Below are positions 10,960 through 20,889 of a stretch of 26,125 nt of DNA, piece after piece. The notes under the pieces were generated by a model. It did not search any database. It was not told where the DNA came from and saw only the letters and a list, made by a program, of their open reading frames with translations. Position 1 is the stretch's first letter; each line of letters starts with the position of its first letter. This stretch comes from Cerrena zonata (taxonomy: Eukaryota; Basidiomycota; Agaricomycetes; Polyporales; Cerrenaceae): contig JASBNA010000146.1 in NCBI GenBank assembly GCA_038087015.1, positions 1 to 26,125 on the forward strand, read 5' to 3'. The position numbers and the translations under genes were made by a program.

Positions 10960-11557
10960 TTACGTATACAAAACTACATTATTGTCAATGTCTTGAGCCC
11001 AGATCCAGACCAGCAGCTCGACGATATCAGGGCGCAGCCTGTCATATACCCACCTCAAGTGAGCGCTGCTACTCAGCACCTCAGCCAATAGTGAGTCCAC
11101 TCCAGACACCTCGCGCATCATCCGTGTGGCCTCAAGCTCGAGAGCTGAGGCGAATTTGGCAGTCGCGAGAACTGCAGCGTAGTACAGGGCAAGAGACCTG
11201 TTACGCTCAGCGGTCTGGATGCCGCCAAAGTTCCGCTCTCGCAATGCTACCCAGTACCGTCTTCATCGCTCTACTCGTTCTACGACGTGCTGGGCTGCTT
11301 CGATGCAGAGCCGCAGGAAACTAGCGTGAGCCACTATTATGATGAGGCAGTTAGAATGTCAATTGCGATAGAAGATGGAGATATACTAAGTGCTGGAGGG
11401 CGCAAGTCGCCCAAATGTCTGGCTTCCTGAGTGTAATAGACGTTTCCTGAAGTACTGTTAGTGTGTAAACTAATACGTAAGGGTAAGAACATATCTATGA
11501 GGTTGGGCATTACCCTCCTGAAAGCAAAGGCCTCTTCGAGGCGTTGGATCCTTCCAT
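10960..11557 (-). pseudogene. Broken three-exon hypothetical gene, minus strand
   Basis: On the minus strand: exon 1 11557-11514 (ATG start), exon 2 11454-11387, exon 3 11333-10960. Introns have GTAATG and GTATAT donors, CTAAC branch sites close to AG acceptors, and consistent phases, giving 162 codons to the stop. The exon 3 peptide has strong protein character (helical, Ala/Leu/Arg-rich, with LRWVYDRLRPDIVELLVWIW near the end). A TGA at 11263-11265 (codon 61) interrupts the frame between ...VVERVER and RRYWVALRER..., so the gene looks inactivated by one substitution, possibly CGA to TGA. I do not recognise the family. Confidence 0.5.
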
Positions 11558-12344
11558 TGTCTGCACAAATGAATAATTGTATAGGGCGAGTTTATCATGA
11601 GGCACTTATGTTGGAGAGTGGCGCCTTCCTCCACGATGAGGAGGAAATCGCCATGATCTTGTTACAGACTATACTTTGACGCTCGAATAGCCCCTAGGTT
11701 AGGGTTACAATTCAGGGATTCCCCAGGGATTCCCCCTCGCTTCTATTGCCTTGTGACAAGTACGCTTCCATTTGCCTTTATCCTTTTGTAGTTATAGTGT
11801 TCCCACACATATGCCCGCCATCGCCGAAGCTTCTCAGCTTCCTCCGTCCTATTATTAGTTTAGCTTCTGCTTCTCGTCTTCTGCCGCCTTCTGCCGTTCC
11901 GTCTGCCTTCTGTATCTATAGTTAGCACGCACTGCCTTAGTGCACGGACCATCTTAGCTAGTATAAGTAGTCGCCCTTTGTACAGGTCAAGCCAAGCTTG
12001 ATCTACCCATCGCTACCGGTCTATACATCTCATAACGCTACCTTGTCTTGTGTAGTCTCGGCTCTACTTGGGTACCTATAAGTTATAACCAGGGTCGGTT
12101 GTAACAGATCTCGGGCGAGGCATACGTTGTACACCAATGCCGGGCCCCATTGAACCCGGGCCGGAGTCTGGTATATATGAATCAGACGATCGTCGACAAT
12201 ACACAGGTGCGACTTACAGTGTAGTTGGTGACCAAGGGCAGAGCCCTGCATTCCTCGACGGTGGTTGGGTGTTGCATACTTGAAGCAGGGATATGATGAG
12301 AGGTGAGATGTGGAGGAGGTAAAATACGGTATTAGGGATCCCAC
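11558..12344. other. Intergenic region, possible solo LTR remnant
   Basis: No gene seen. A segment beginning TGTGACA (11752) and ending TGTAACA (about 12102-12108), with a promoter-like TAGTATAAGTAG near 11959 and a C/T-rich 5' part, resembles a solo LTR in size (~355 bases) and ends. There is no target-site duplication, primer-binding site or polypurine tract, so this is only a suggestion. A short TTAGGGTTA lies at 11699. Confidence 0.25.
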
Positions 12345-13415
12345 CCACCGTCTCTCAAATATATCTTTTGTGGTTGTAAACTTACCATTGAGCTGGTCAA
12401 GAGCTCATTTCGTTATTGCGCAGGCCTCGATGCGTGTTGGTAAGCCTATGATCAATGAGTTATGAGTTCTAAGCTCTCCGTGAGTCAGGAAACGTACGGT
12501 CATCAGGGTATTTGGGTCGAAGAATCCCGCTCGGGAGCCAAGTGGGGCTTCTAACTCTCGGGACCATGCTAATTAGACTTTTGAGTGACTCCAATATGAA
12601 ATGATGTTTGGCATAATTGAATACGTTCGGGATGAAGTGTGATTGGATAAGGCCGAGACCGCGGGCTAGACAGAGGTCCGCATTTAGCCGAACGTCCGCC
12701 GTGGGGCAGGTGTGCGTCCTGGACGCACACCGCTCCCTGGTCCACTTGAATTTCTCGCAGATCGGGATCTGTGTGCCGCTTTGCGTCCTGGACGCACACC
12801 GCTCCCTGGTCCACTTGAATTTCTCGCAGATAGGGATCTGTGTGCCGCTGTGCGTCCTGGACGGATACCCGCCTGCACAGTACTATGTACCGATACCTCC
12901 TGGCCAGCTGATCTGCACCCCGCTGTGCGTCCAGGACGCACAGCGGCACACAGATCCCGATCTGCGAGAAATTCAAGTGGACCAGGGAGCGGTGTGCGTC
13001 CAGGACGCACACCTGCCCCACGGCGGACGTTCGGCTAAATGCGGACCTCTGTCTAGCCCGCGGTCTCGGCCTTATCCAATCACACTTCATCCCGAACGTA
13101 TTCAATTATGCCAAACATCATTTCATATTGGAGTCACTCAAAAGTCTAATTAGCATGGTCCCGAGAGTTAGAAGCCCCACTTGGCTCCCGAGCGGGATTC
13201 TTCGACCCAAATACCCTGATGACCGTACGTTTCCTGACTCACGGAGAGCTTAGAACTCATAACTCATTGATTATAATCCAGTCGTGGCCTACCAACGCGC
13301 ATCGAGGCCCACGCACTAAGGGCTCCTTAGTCTTGTCCGCAGGCTAGTCGAGATCAGCCCCTAACCAGCGCAATGGAAAGTTTACAACCACCAGAGATAT
13401 ATTTGAGACAGTGAG
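12345..13415. mobile_element. 1.07-kb inverted-repeat (foldback) element
   Basis: Arms 12453-12796 and 12926-13269 (344 bases each) are reverse complements with one mismatch that I can find (12781). They enclose a 129-base loop. Outer extensions (12345-12452 and 13270-13415) are still recognisably inverted (CTCAAATATATCT against AGATATATTTGAG, GGTTGTAAACTT against AAGTTTACAACC, CCTCGATGCG against CGCATCGAGG) but diverged, with an indel of about 40 bases. Both strands therefore give the same 178-codon spurious ORF. No transposase is present. It may be a non-autonomous foldback transposon or an inverted duplication. Target-site duplication not evident. Confidence 0.8.
12713..13009. repeat. Palindrome cluster 3 within the foldback
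   Basis: Copies at 12713-12727, 12782-12796, 12851-12865 (right arm degraded, GACGGA), 12926-12940 and 12995-13009. Spacings are 69, 69, 75 and 69. The first two pair with the last two as mirror images in the large inverted repeat. The third, in the loop, belongs to an extra tandem copy of the 69-base unit. Confidence 0.85.
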
Positions 13416-13435
13416 CAGTGTGTCGGCTTCAACTC

Positions 13436-14303
13436 ATGGAGCCTCCCTCAACAATCGACGAGTGTTACAGCTGCCCGCTTTTGTCCTATTACCCGGTAAG
13501 CAGCACCCATCATTCTCAGACGTGCATCCTACTGAACAGCTATCAGGCACCAGATGAAGCAGTGCTTGGGGACTACCACACTGGCTTTATGGTGCGCTAT
13601 CGCCATGTGTCTGACAGGCCTTGTGATCGAGTTATCGAATTCGAGGAAAGTATATGTATTATGAGTATGTTTCAATTGCATCTGATTTACCTATTCAGGC
13701 TAACGGTTGATCGATGATCTCTCACAGAAGATGGTGCCTGGTCTAGGTTGGAAGGCACCTTTACTCTTTGGAGGCGCATCGACCATGCCACAGGCGAGTC
13801 CTGTTTACTCAATAATCAAGTCTCATGTACTTATACTACGCTTAGCGAGGCAACGATACACCGATAGAGAAGCCGTAAGTTCTGACGATCCGCGTACCCC
13901 GGGACGAGGTATGTTTTTGTAACTATCTCCTTTGCCGGGAGGTGACTTTGCTCCAGTTGCACATGCAGCTTATTTCAAGCTCATGCATGAGGCGGGGACA
14001 AATATGCTCGAGCATGTACTCAAGTGGAAGGAGATCTGGAACCAGTGGGAAGCAGCCGACTTCGCCGGGGTTCGGAGGCAGGAGAAAAACAGGGCCTACC
14101 TCCTGTTTGACGCAAGCCTAGTCACCGCAGAGGCATATAGCGAGTTCCTCTTCAAGCAAGAGGACAAATGGAACCCAAAATACAGTGGGCTGGCCTCGGT
14201 GCTCGCCGACCTCACTGAGTTGGCCACTCGCCTCGTCTCAACGAAGGACGATCTCCTTGATTTGCGCGATCAGTGCAAGGCACATGTCCTCGCTCACAAC
14301 TAG
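13436..14303 (+). CDS. Five-exon hypothetical protein, ~212 aa
   Basis: Proposed exons: 13436-13495, 13547-13649, 13728-13793, 13846-13908, 13957-14303. Donors are GTAAGC, GTATAT, GCGAGT and GTATGT. The third intron would be a GC-AG intron (CAG|GCGAGT). A run-through reading 13707-13908 is the alternative for that part and would change about 20 residues. The last exon is the most secure: 115 codons of well-behaved, charged and aromatic sequence (HVLKWKEIWNQW..., KWNPKYSGLASVLADL...). The N-terminus contains ECYSCPLL. No signal peptide or TM segment. The gene begins about 20 bases right of the foldback. Family not recognised. Confidence 0.5.
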
Positions 14304-14916
14304 TTTGGTAGTCCTGTAACTATGTCTTGCCGTATGTCTCTCTTACGAGACTTTCTCAATATAATTGTAGCCATTGTCTGAGATATATAGACCGAGTGTT
14401 ATGCTGCTAAGCCTAAGAGATCACGCCGACATATCAATGCACTCTGTTTAGGAACATACGATCTTCCATCAGGAACATTGTGGTCCGATATTGAAACTGA
14501 TGTGTACAAGGTACGGTTGCTAGGGTTCAGCAGCTTAAGTCGCATGGAACAGCCAATACCCCATATTAGGTGCACCCGTTGTTCTCCATCCATGTGCTCG
14601 ATATGCAGATGGCACCATACACCGGTGTGCGTCTTGGACGCACATCACGCACATCTTGGTAATATCATAACATTATCTGCAACCACGCAGGACGGGGAAA
14701 TATTCAGGATATCCTGTCCCTGATGCTAGTTCAGGACGCGAAGGTGGCAAAACAATATCTCTTCTTTGAGAAGCAAGTCATTGGGCATCCGCTAAGTGGT
14801 GCAAACAATTTGGCACTCGCTTGTCCGATCCTAGGCAATCCCTTAAAAGCTCGTGTAAATCATGACCATACAAATATTCTCCACACATCCTTTCCGACGC
14901 TGTCAACGTGTCTGCT
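14304..14916. other. Intergenic region / promoter of SNF2 copy B
   Basis: No supported gene. One palindrome at 14628-14642 (centre TTG) and a decayed half copy near 14728-14740 (TTCAGGACGCGAAG). The last ~100 bases before the ATG at 14917 are C/T-rich and presumably carry the promoter and leader. Confidence 0.6.
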
Positions 14917-17900
14917 ATGCCTACCTTCAGCTATGGATCAAGCTTGCTTAATATCACTGCTGAATTCAGGCAACGCACTGTCTCTGTAAATACTCCCGTT
15001 GATCCTAACGCACCCTGGTCATGGCCCACCTGGCAAAAACGTACAGGGTTTGCTGAACCCCCTTGGGAAGCTGTCCCTCCTACCCAGAAACATCCCTTTG
15101 GCTGGACAGAGCGAGAATGCAGTCTGGTCAAATGTTACGTTGACTCATTCTGCAAGATCCGTACACGTTCAGAATGCCTGGAGTTCAGCAGAGCTAAAGG
15201 TGATAACACCGCCGAAGGCAGAAAACTTTACAACCAAGCGATCAACCTCTCCTTCAACGGGAAATGGAAACTCGTGGACGCTATGCATCGCTGTTTTCGG
15301 GACTCCAAAAAAACCTTCGAGTCCATACTTGCAGATCACGGTAGTCGCAACGTACGTTCGAATCCTGCATCATCATCGGATGCACACTTATACCCTCATC
15401 AGCTACCTGAGATATTCGAAGAAGACCTTGGTGAGGTCAAGGACCTGATCGCGGACAGCATATTTGGGGAGAGCGGCAAGAAGCCCGGATCGTCTAAATC
15501 TACCCCCGAGGTCAGGAAAGCTATTGATTATTGGGTATCGAACTTATGGCATGCCATGACCTCCAAATACCGTCGTGATGGCGTCAATATGGACAAGCTT
15601 GCGATTGAGGTCGCCGAGACTCTGCATAGTGTGTATACAATCCTACACATCTCCTTGTTATGTTGTATTTGTTATTGATCATCTGGTTCTGTAGAATTCG
15701 AAACCACGGATCGCAACATGGCAACATTGCGTCTCTTTCTGCAGAAAAGTGGCAGATTGATGCAGTATTATCGGCAATTCAGTGATATTGAATCTCAGGC
15801 GCAGATTCATGAGTATCGCGATAAGCTCACAGACATACGCCTCGCCCTCTCGATTGATATGCAAGGCAAAACAATCCACAGTACGTACATGTTTATCACA
15901 TCATCTTTCTCACATCTGACAGTTGTCGTTGTAACAGAGATAAGCCCCGCACTTCGGCAATCTCTGATGTTGTTAAGCAAACAAGAAGATGTCGATCGTA
16001 TGGATGCTGAGATCGCGGAGGAGATTATCAATCTCTCCAAAGACTCGGTTGACATTCCCGTCTTGACACTCGACAGCATCGACTTGAAGGACTGGGAAAG
16101 TGGAGTGGAGAAATATCAGACCATGAATTCGGAGGCGATCTGTGCCCTTTTAGGTATCTCTCCCGATGGGACTCTCCCTCACTTTAACAACTACATTGAT
16201 GCTGTCGGTATCCGCGATCCCTGGATTGATGATTCCCTTCACAATGAAGCACTCGATGACCCCGATCGGAAGCTTCTCCGTCCACATTGGCACCAGCTCG
16301 TAGGCATGCTTAAGATGCTGGACAGTGCTTTTGCCGGAGGACCCATCCTCCTGATGGATGGTGTGGGTCTTGGCAAGACGTTGCAAGTCATCGGCGTAAT
16401 TGCACTTCTGGCATACTACCGCAAAACTAAACAGGATACCGGTCAATTTCCCGGCATATTCAGTGTGTTTTTTTTGTTCAGTTACTGTGCCTAAGCTGAT
16501 GGAGCTATCTTGTTCAATAGAGGGTAAAAAGTTCCAGGAACATGACAACATTCCTGATGAGGCCTGTTTGCTGGTGGTCCCCCTGTCATTGAGGGCGCAG
16601 GTCGAAGTTGAACTTCATCGGTATCTGAAACGCGGAAGCTTCGATGTGTTGCTGTATGACCGAGGGGCGCTGAAGATGCCAGATTACTGGCACACGACCT
16701 TCCACATGTCAAAGCATGCACCCGGCCACCGTATCGTGTTGGCCACTATGACGGTAAGCTTTTTTGGCCAGATCTCCACAGATATCATCCATCTGACCAT
16801 GTGAACCCAAGGCACTGACCAGCGACGCAATTAATTGCCTGCAGTATGCATCCACAAGCCCAAATAATGCTCCCAAGGTCATTGAGAACTGTAGTCCAAC
16901 TCTCTTGACGCGGAAATGGCTCTTTACGGCCGTGGACGAGGTGCATAATGCACGCAACGTTGGTCAGAGCTACTGGGCAGTCTGGGGCTTGCGACAATGT
17001 AGCCGCGGCTTTGTGGGCATGTCGGCAACTCCTGTCCTCACCCGTCCCCACGTAAGCACCCTTTACTTGACCATCGTTGACTGTATATATGCTGATTATG
17101 CTGATAACGCTGATGACAGGATCTTTATCATATTGGTCGCTTCATGGAGATCAAGGGATTCGATAACGCATTGGACTACCAGACGATGATCCGTGACATG
17201 ACCAAAGCGAGTCGGTTGGATCGTAACGAGCGGGATGAACGTGGCGTCTGGAACGTGGACTTCTTCCGTGGGCAGGAGGAAGCCAACATCCCGGATCACG
17301 TCGCCCGGTACAGTATGCATTGGATGAACAAGATGCGAGCGATGTTCGAAGGCCACATTATTCGCAGGGACTCCAACTCAGTGACGTACAACGGCAAGTC
17401 GATTATCGACATCAAACCTTACAAGTATGTTGCTCTGGAGCTAGCGTTGACGCCCACTGAGCAAGACGGGCTGGATGAAATCACGACAGCATTTGAGAAG
17501 AAGAGCAGCAACAAACGAACCAAAGGCCAGGTATGTTATGATTTGTCATCTCCATATCTGAGTCGAGCATCGGTGTGCAGGAGCAGGTATGCGTCCAGGA
17601 CGCACACCTGCTGCTGCCCCCGTGATACGAAAGAGACAGCAACTTCTCTGTGCTCTCTGCACTCGGTGTGCGTCCTGGACGCACACCTGCTGCTGCCCCC
17701 CACAATACATCGCTCGTGTCCGTCAGGCCTCTGCGCCCGGTGTGCGTCCAGGACGCACGGTATTCTTATTCTCTTGCTTCTGCTCATCTCCTAATCAACA
17801 GCACTTCTACCTCGCTTTCCGCAGACGGTGCCTGCATCCCGACTTGCACACCGGGCGTGAGACAACCCTCGCCTTCAATACGCTAGGAGATTGGGAGGCT

Positions 17901-19925
17901 AACCCTTCCACCAAACTCGCCGCCCTTGTGCGCGTCCTCACCTATCATCTCAAATCTGACGCTCGCAGCCCCATGACCACAGTTGACAGTGAACTCGTAG
18001 ATGGACCGGATGAGCCTCTCACTACAGAGGATAACCTACCGTGTGACAAGATTGTGGTCTACTCAGCCTTTGTCATTAACACAAGGTATATCAAGCAAGT
18101 AAGTGCTGCTTCGTAGTCTCACCGGTCTATCGAGCAGTCCTCATCCCGGTGTAGGTCTTAAATGTCCACGAGATCCAGTATCTGTCGATCGACGGTGGAA
18201 TGACTGTTGCGAGACGCACCAAGGTTATTCACCAGTTCCGTACTAGCGGGGTGGACGGTCCTCGCGTGCTCCTCGTTTCCATCGTTGGCACTACAGGACT
18301 AAATTTACCATTCGCCAATATCCTCGTGTCTTTGGTATGCATTCCTTTCCTCTTGTGATCGCGCGCTGACATTGATCGGCAGGACGTCAACTGGTCTGAA
18401 CAAGATGAGAACCAGCTGCGCGGTCGTTTGTGGCACCAGAACCAGCCCAAGACTGTAGTCTTTTACCAACTCGTTGCCCGCGGTACCTCCGATGTCTTTC
18501 TCAACAACATTGCCTTCGGCAAAGGCGTGATGCTCAAAGCTTTTGTATCAGCCCCCAAAGGGCTTCAGAAGTGGTTCCATCCAGATTACATTGAGGACAA
18601 CCTGCAGAAAGACGACTTTGATTACGCGCTAGCCAAGGATAACGATAAGGACGAGGATGAAGATGAGACCCCAAAGACCAAGGGAAAGAGGAAGGCCAAA
18701 ACGAAGAAAGCAGCTCAAATATGCGAGGATCAAGACAACACTCAGGCTTCGAAGAGCAAGAAGAAAACCAAAGCGAAGGCTAGTCCCACATCAACTGAGA
18801 CAGCCGAGTCTTCAACAAATGTGTCGACTGAGGCCCAAACAGCGACAGCTGATCCTTCCCAGTCCAAAAATAAGGGTAAGCGGACCACACCAGCGCCACG
18901 CAAGAAAATCACCAAGAAAGCTCTCGCTGCTGCAGCTACTGCTGATACTGTGACCGCATTGTCTCCGGCTGCTCCTGTTACAGCTGATCCATTACTGGTT
19001 CCCACTATTCCGACGCCTCTCCATGGATCTACCTCAGACACTCCATCCCTGCTTCCTGCCACAATATCTCCAACCAGTCCATCTGCAACAATTGCAATAG
19101 TTGCTGCTGCAGGTCTAGCTGCCCCTACATCAGCTGAAGGACCTACCACAACGCCTTCTGCCCCTTCCCCTGCCTTAAATCCCCCACATTCGGAATTTAC
19201 CACAACACCCGCTGCACCGCTAGCTGTGCTGTCACAATATCCTGCTATCCAGTGTCCTTTGGAAGAACAAACCACAGTTACACCCCCTCATCCTAGGGGT
19301 ACGAATACTGCTCTGGTGAACACATCCCCCACGCTCCCCGCGGGGCCTTCTTTCACCTCACCTGCTATACTCATCGAGCAATCACTGGATTCTCTGTCGG
19401 GGCTGCAAGCAAGAATTCCTCGAATGGAGGATGCCACAACCACAAGCCGACCATCACACCTTCCGGATGACCCGATAGCTGATAACGTAGCTATGTCTCT
19501 TGATGACCATCGGGATCCCACTCCGCCAATCTTTGATGACCATCGAGATCCCACTCCGCCAATCTTTGATGACCATCGAGATCCCACTCCGCCAATCTTT
19601 GATGATGAGTACCGGTTTGACAGCCCTACTCCTAATCACAGCCCCATTCGTAGTGGCAGCCCTAGTACCATAGGAGGTGTGTATCTAAGCCTATTATTCA
19701 AATATGTACACTGACTTTCTTATAGTGCATACACCTACTGGGCCCAAGCGGAAAGCCCCATCAGACACATTGTCCAGTGATGAAGATGAACGCGGTCGTT
19801 CTCGACCGAGGGACAAGAGGAGAGACGCGCTTACTGCCATTCTCAGTCAAGAGAAAGCCAAAGGACCCACAATGTTGAAGCTGGCTCCGGACTCACACAG
19901 GAAGAGACTAGGAAGGAAGCGCTGA
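14917..19925 (+). CDS. SNF2-type ATPase/helicase-like protein, copy B, 1408 aa
   Basis: Eleven exons: 14917-15351, 15403-15628, 15695-15880, 15938-16462, 16521-16753, 16812-17051, 17120-17530, 17802-18098, 18155-18334, 18383-19676, 19726-19925. The frame is open throughout. Exons 4, 5, 6, 8 and 9 have the same lengths as in copy A (525, 233, 240, 297, 180 nt). Domains in order: conserved N-terminal domain of unknown function (WSWPTW, then FGWTE, to ~residue 280); Walker A DGVGLGKT (423-430); DEVH (577-580); SATP (606-609); DKIVVY (from 834); motif V SIVGTTGLNL (from 893); motif VI Q-LRG-R-LW-H-QNQ (922-932). His929 replaces the second motif VI arginine, so ATP hydrolysis may be impaired. A ~370-residue Ala/Pro/Ser/Thr-rich linker, an 11-residue triple repeat and a basic C-terminus follow. 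Likely nuclear DNA translocase by family. Introns 15352-15402 and 15881-15937 are multiples of three without stops, so they could be retained. It is the intact paralog of 5494-10026. Confidence 0.88.
17585..17757. repeat. Palindrome cluster 4 inside an intron of SNF2 copy B
   Basis: Copies at 17590-17604, 17669-17683 and 17743-17757, spaced 79 and 74 bases, all inside intron 17531-17801. The first extends to a 35-base palindrome (AGCAGGT...ACCTGCT ends). Copies 1 and 2 share the downstream phrase ACCTGCTGCTGCCCCC, a sign of local duplication. The intron position is homologous to 8047-8342 in copy A. Confidence 0.85.
19502..19600 (+). repeat. 33-bp coding tandem repeat (x3)
   Basis: Three copies of 33 bases encode DDHRDPTPPIF in the C-terminal tail of SNF2 copy B. 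Copies 2 and 3 are identical and copy 1 differs by one synonymous base (CGG against CGA), so the expansion is recent. Copy A lacks it. Confidence 0.9.
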
Positions 19926-20189
19926 GTGCTGCCCATTAGAAACGTCTAACATTGACTCTTTTGATTTATATGCCCCCCTATGTAATATGTTTTTCTTATG
20001 ATGTATGAAAATGATATGATTATGCACCGTGCTATTTAGACGAGAGGGGCAAGCGTAGTCCTCCATATCCACCTCACAGAGAGAATCATTTGTGGGTCTG
20101 CAATGTGCATGCATGCTGCATAGCTACAGCTGGACATCGTCATATTATCCAAGGTTAATCATGATTTTCTTCTGCCGTCTAGGATGACG

Positions 20190-20629
20190 ATAATCACTCT
20201 CATGACGCACACTCACACTTAATCATCAACACGGTTGAATTAGATTGCCACAGCGGGGATTACACTGTGCGACTGTCGAGCGCATGTAATTAACATGTGA
20301 AAACATTCAAAAAAATATGTCTTTGTCATGTTAGTTACGTGTGCGCGGCACCTGTGTGCGTCTTGGACGCACACTCACATACAATCTGCAACACGGCTGA
20401 ATTATGGTTGCATGGCGCCAGTGTGCGTCCAGGACGCACGCTCACCTTCAATTCGGCTAAATCATGACCACCCGCGCCCCAATGTGCATCCGGGACGCAT
20501 ATGGGAGCATCACTTAACTCTTAAGGCTAATAATCTGTCCGTGCACCGCGCATTTGGACCACACGCATCAAATATTCATGATATCAAAATCAATATGTTA
20601 CCCTACAGCCAGTGTGCGTCCGAGACGCA
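20190..20629. repeat. Palindrome cluster 5 with diverged ~65-base units
   Basis: Copies at 20357-20371 (TTG), 20424-20438 (CAG), 20485-20499 (CGG, one arm change) and 20615-20629 (CGA). Spacings are 67, 61 and 130. Spacers 1 and 2 align (CTCAC...TTCAAT/TACAAT...CGGCTAAAT/CGGCTGAAT). A decayed half unit upstream (20204-20270: GACGCACACTCACACTTAAT...) aligns with spacer 1. So the array is an old tandem repeat in which the palindromes changed less than the spacers. The rest of 19926-20889 shows no gene. Confidence 0.8.
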
Positions 20630-20889
20630 TATATCGTAAATCCCTTGCTCTCAAGGTACATAATATATTTAATCAGCCCGCCCCTGGTCAGGTACTGCAC
20701 CCTTACAACTAAGATACAGGGGCCTCTATGGGCTCGTGTTTTTTCCGCCCGACTTCCCGCGCGTTTGCATTAGCGTTATTCAGGAGCATTCGACGAAAAA
20801 CCCTTAAGAGTCGCTCCGATAGACCTCTCAGTTCCCTAACCCTCACATGTTCCTAACCCTGTCCCTCGCTGAGATTCTCATCATTCACA

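Noticed and set aside
12569..13153. Pair of 178-codon ORFs on opposite strands
   Set aside because: They are translations of the large inverted repeat. Their identical ends reflect symmetry, and the CVLDAH and VRPGRT peptides are translations of the palindrome, not protein families.
15352..15370. tRNA-like T-loop (GTTCGAATCCTGC)
   Set aside because: It lies at the donor of an SNF2 intron, and no acceptor stem or D/anticodon arms can be found around it.
18742..19275. 177-codon minus-strand ORF, Val/Ala/Gly-rich
   Set aside because: It is the antisense shadow of the Ala/Pro/Thr-rich linker of SNF2 copy B.
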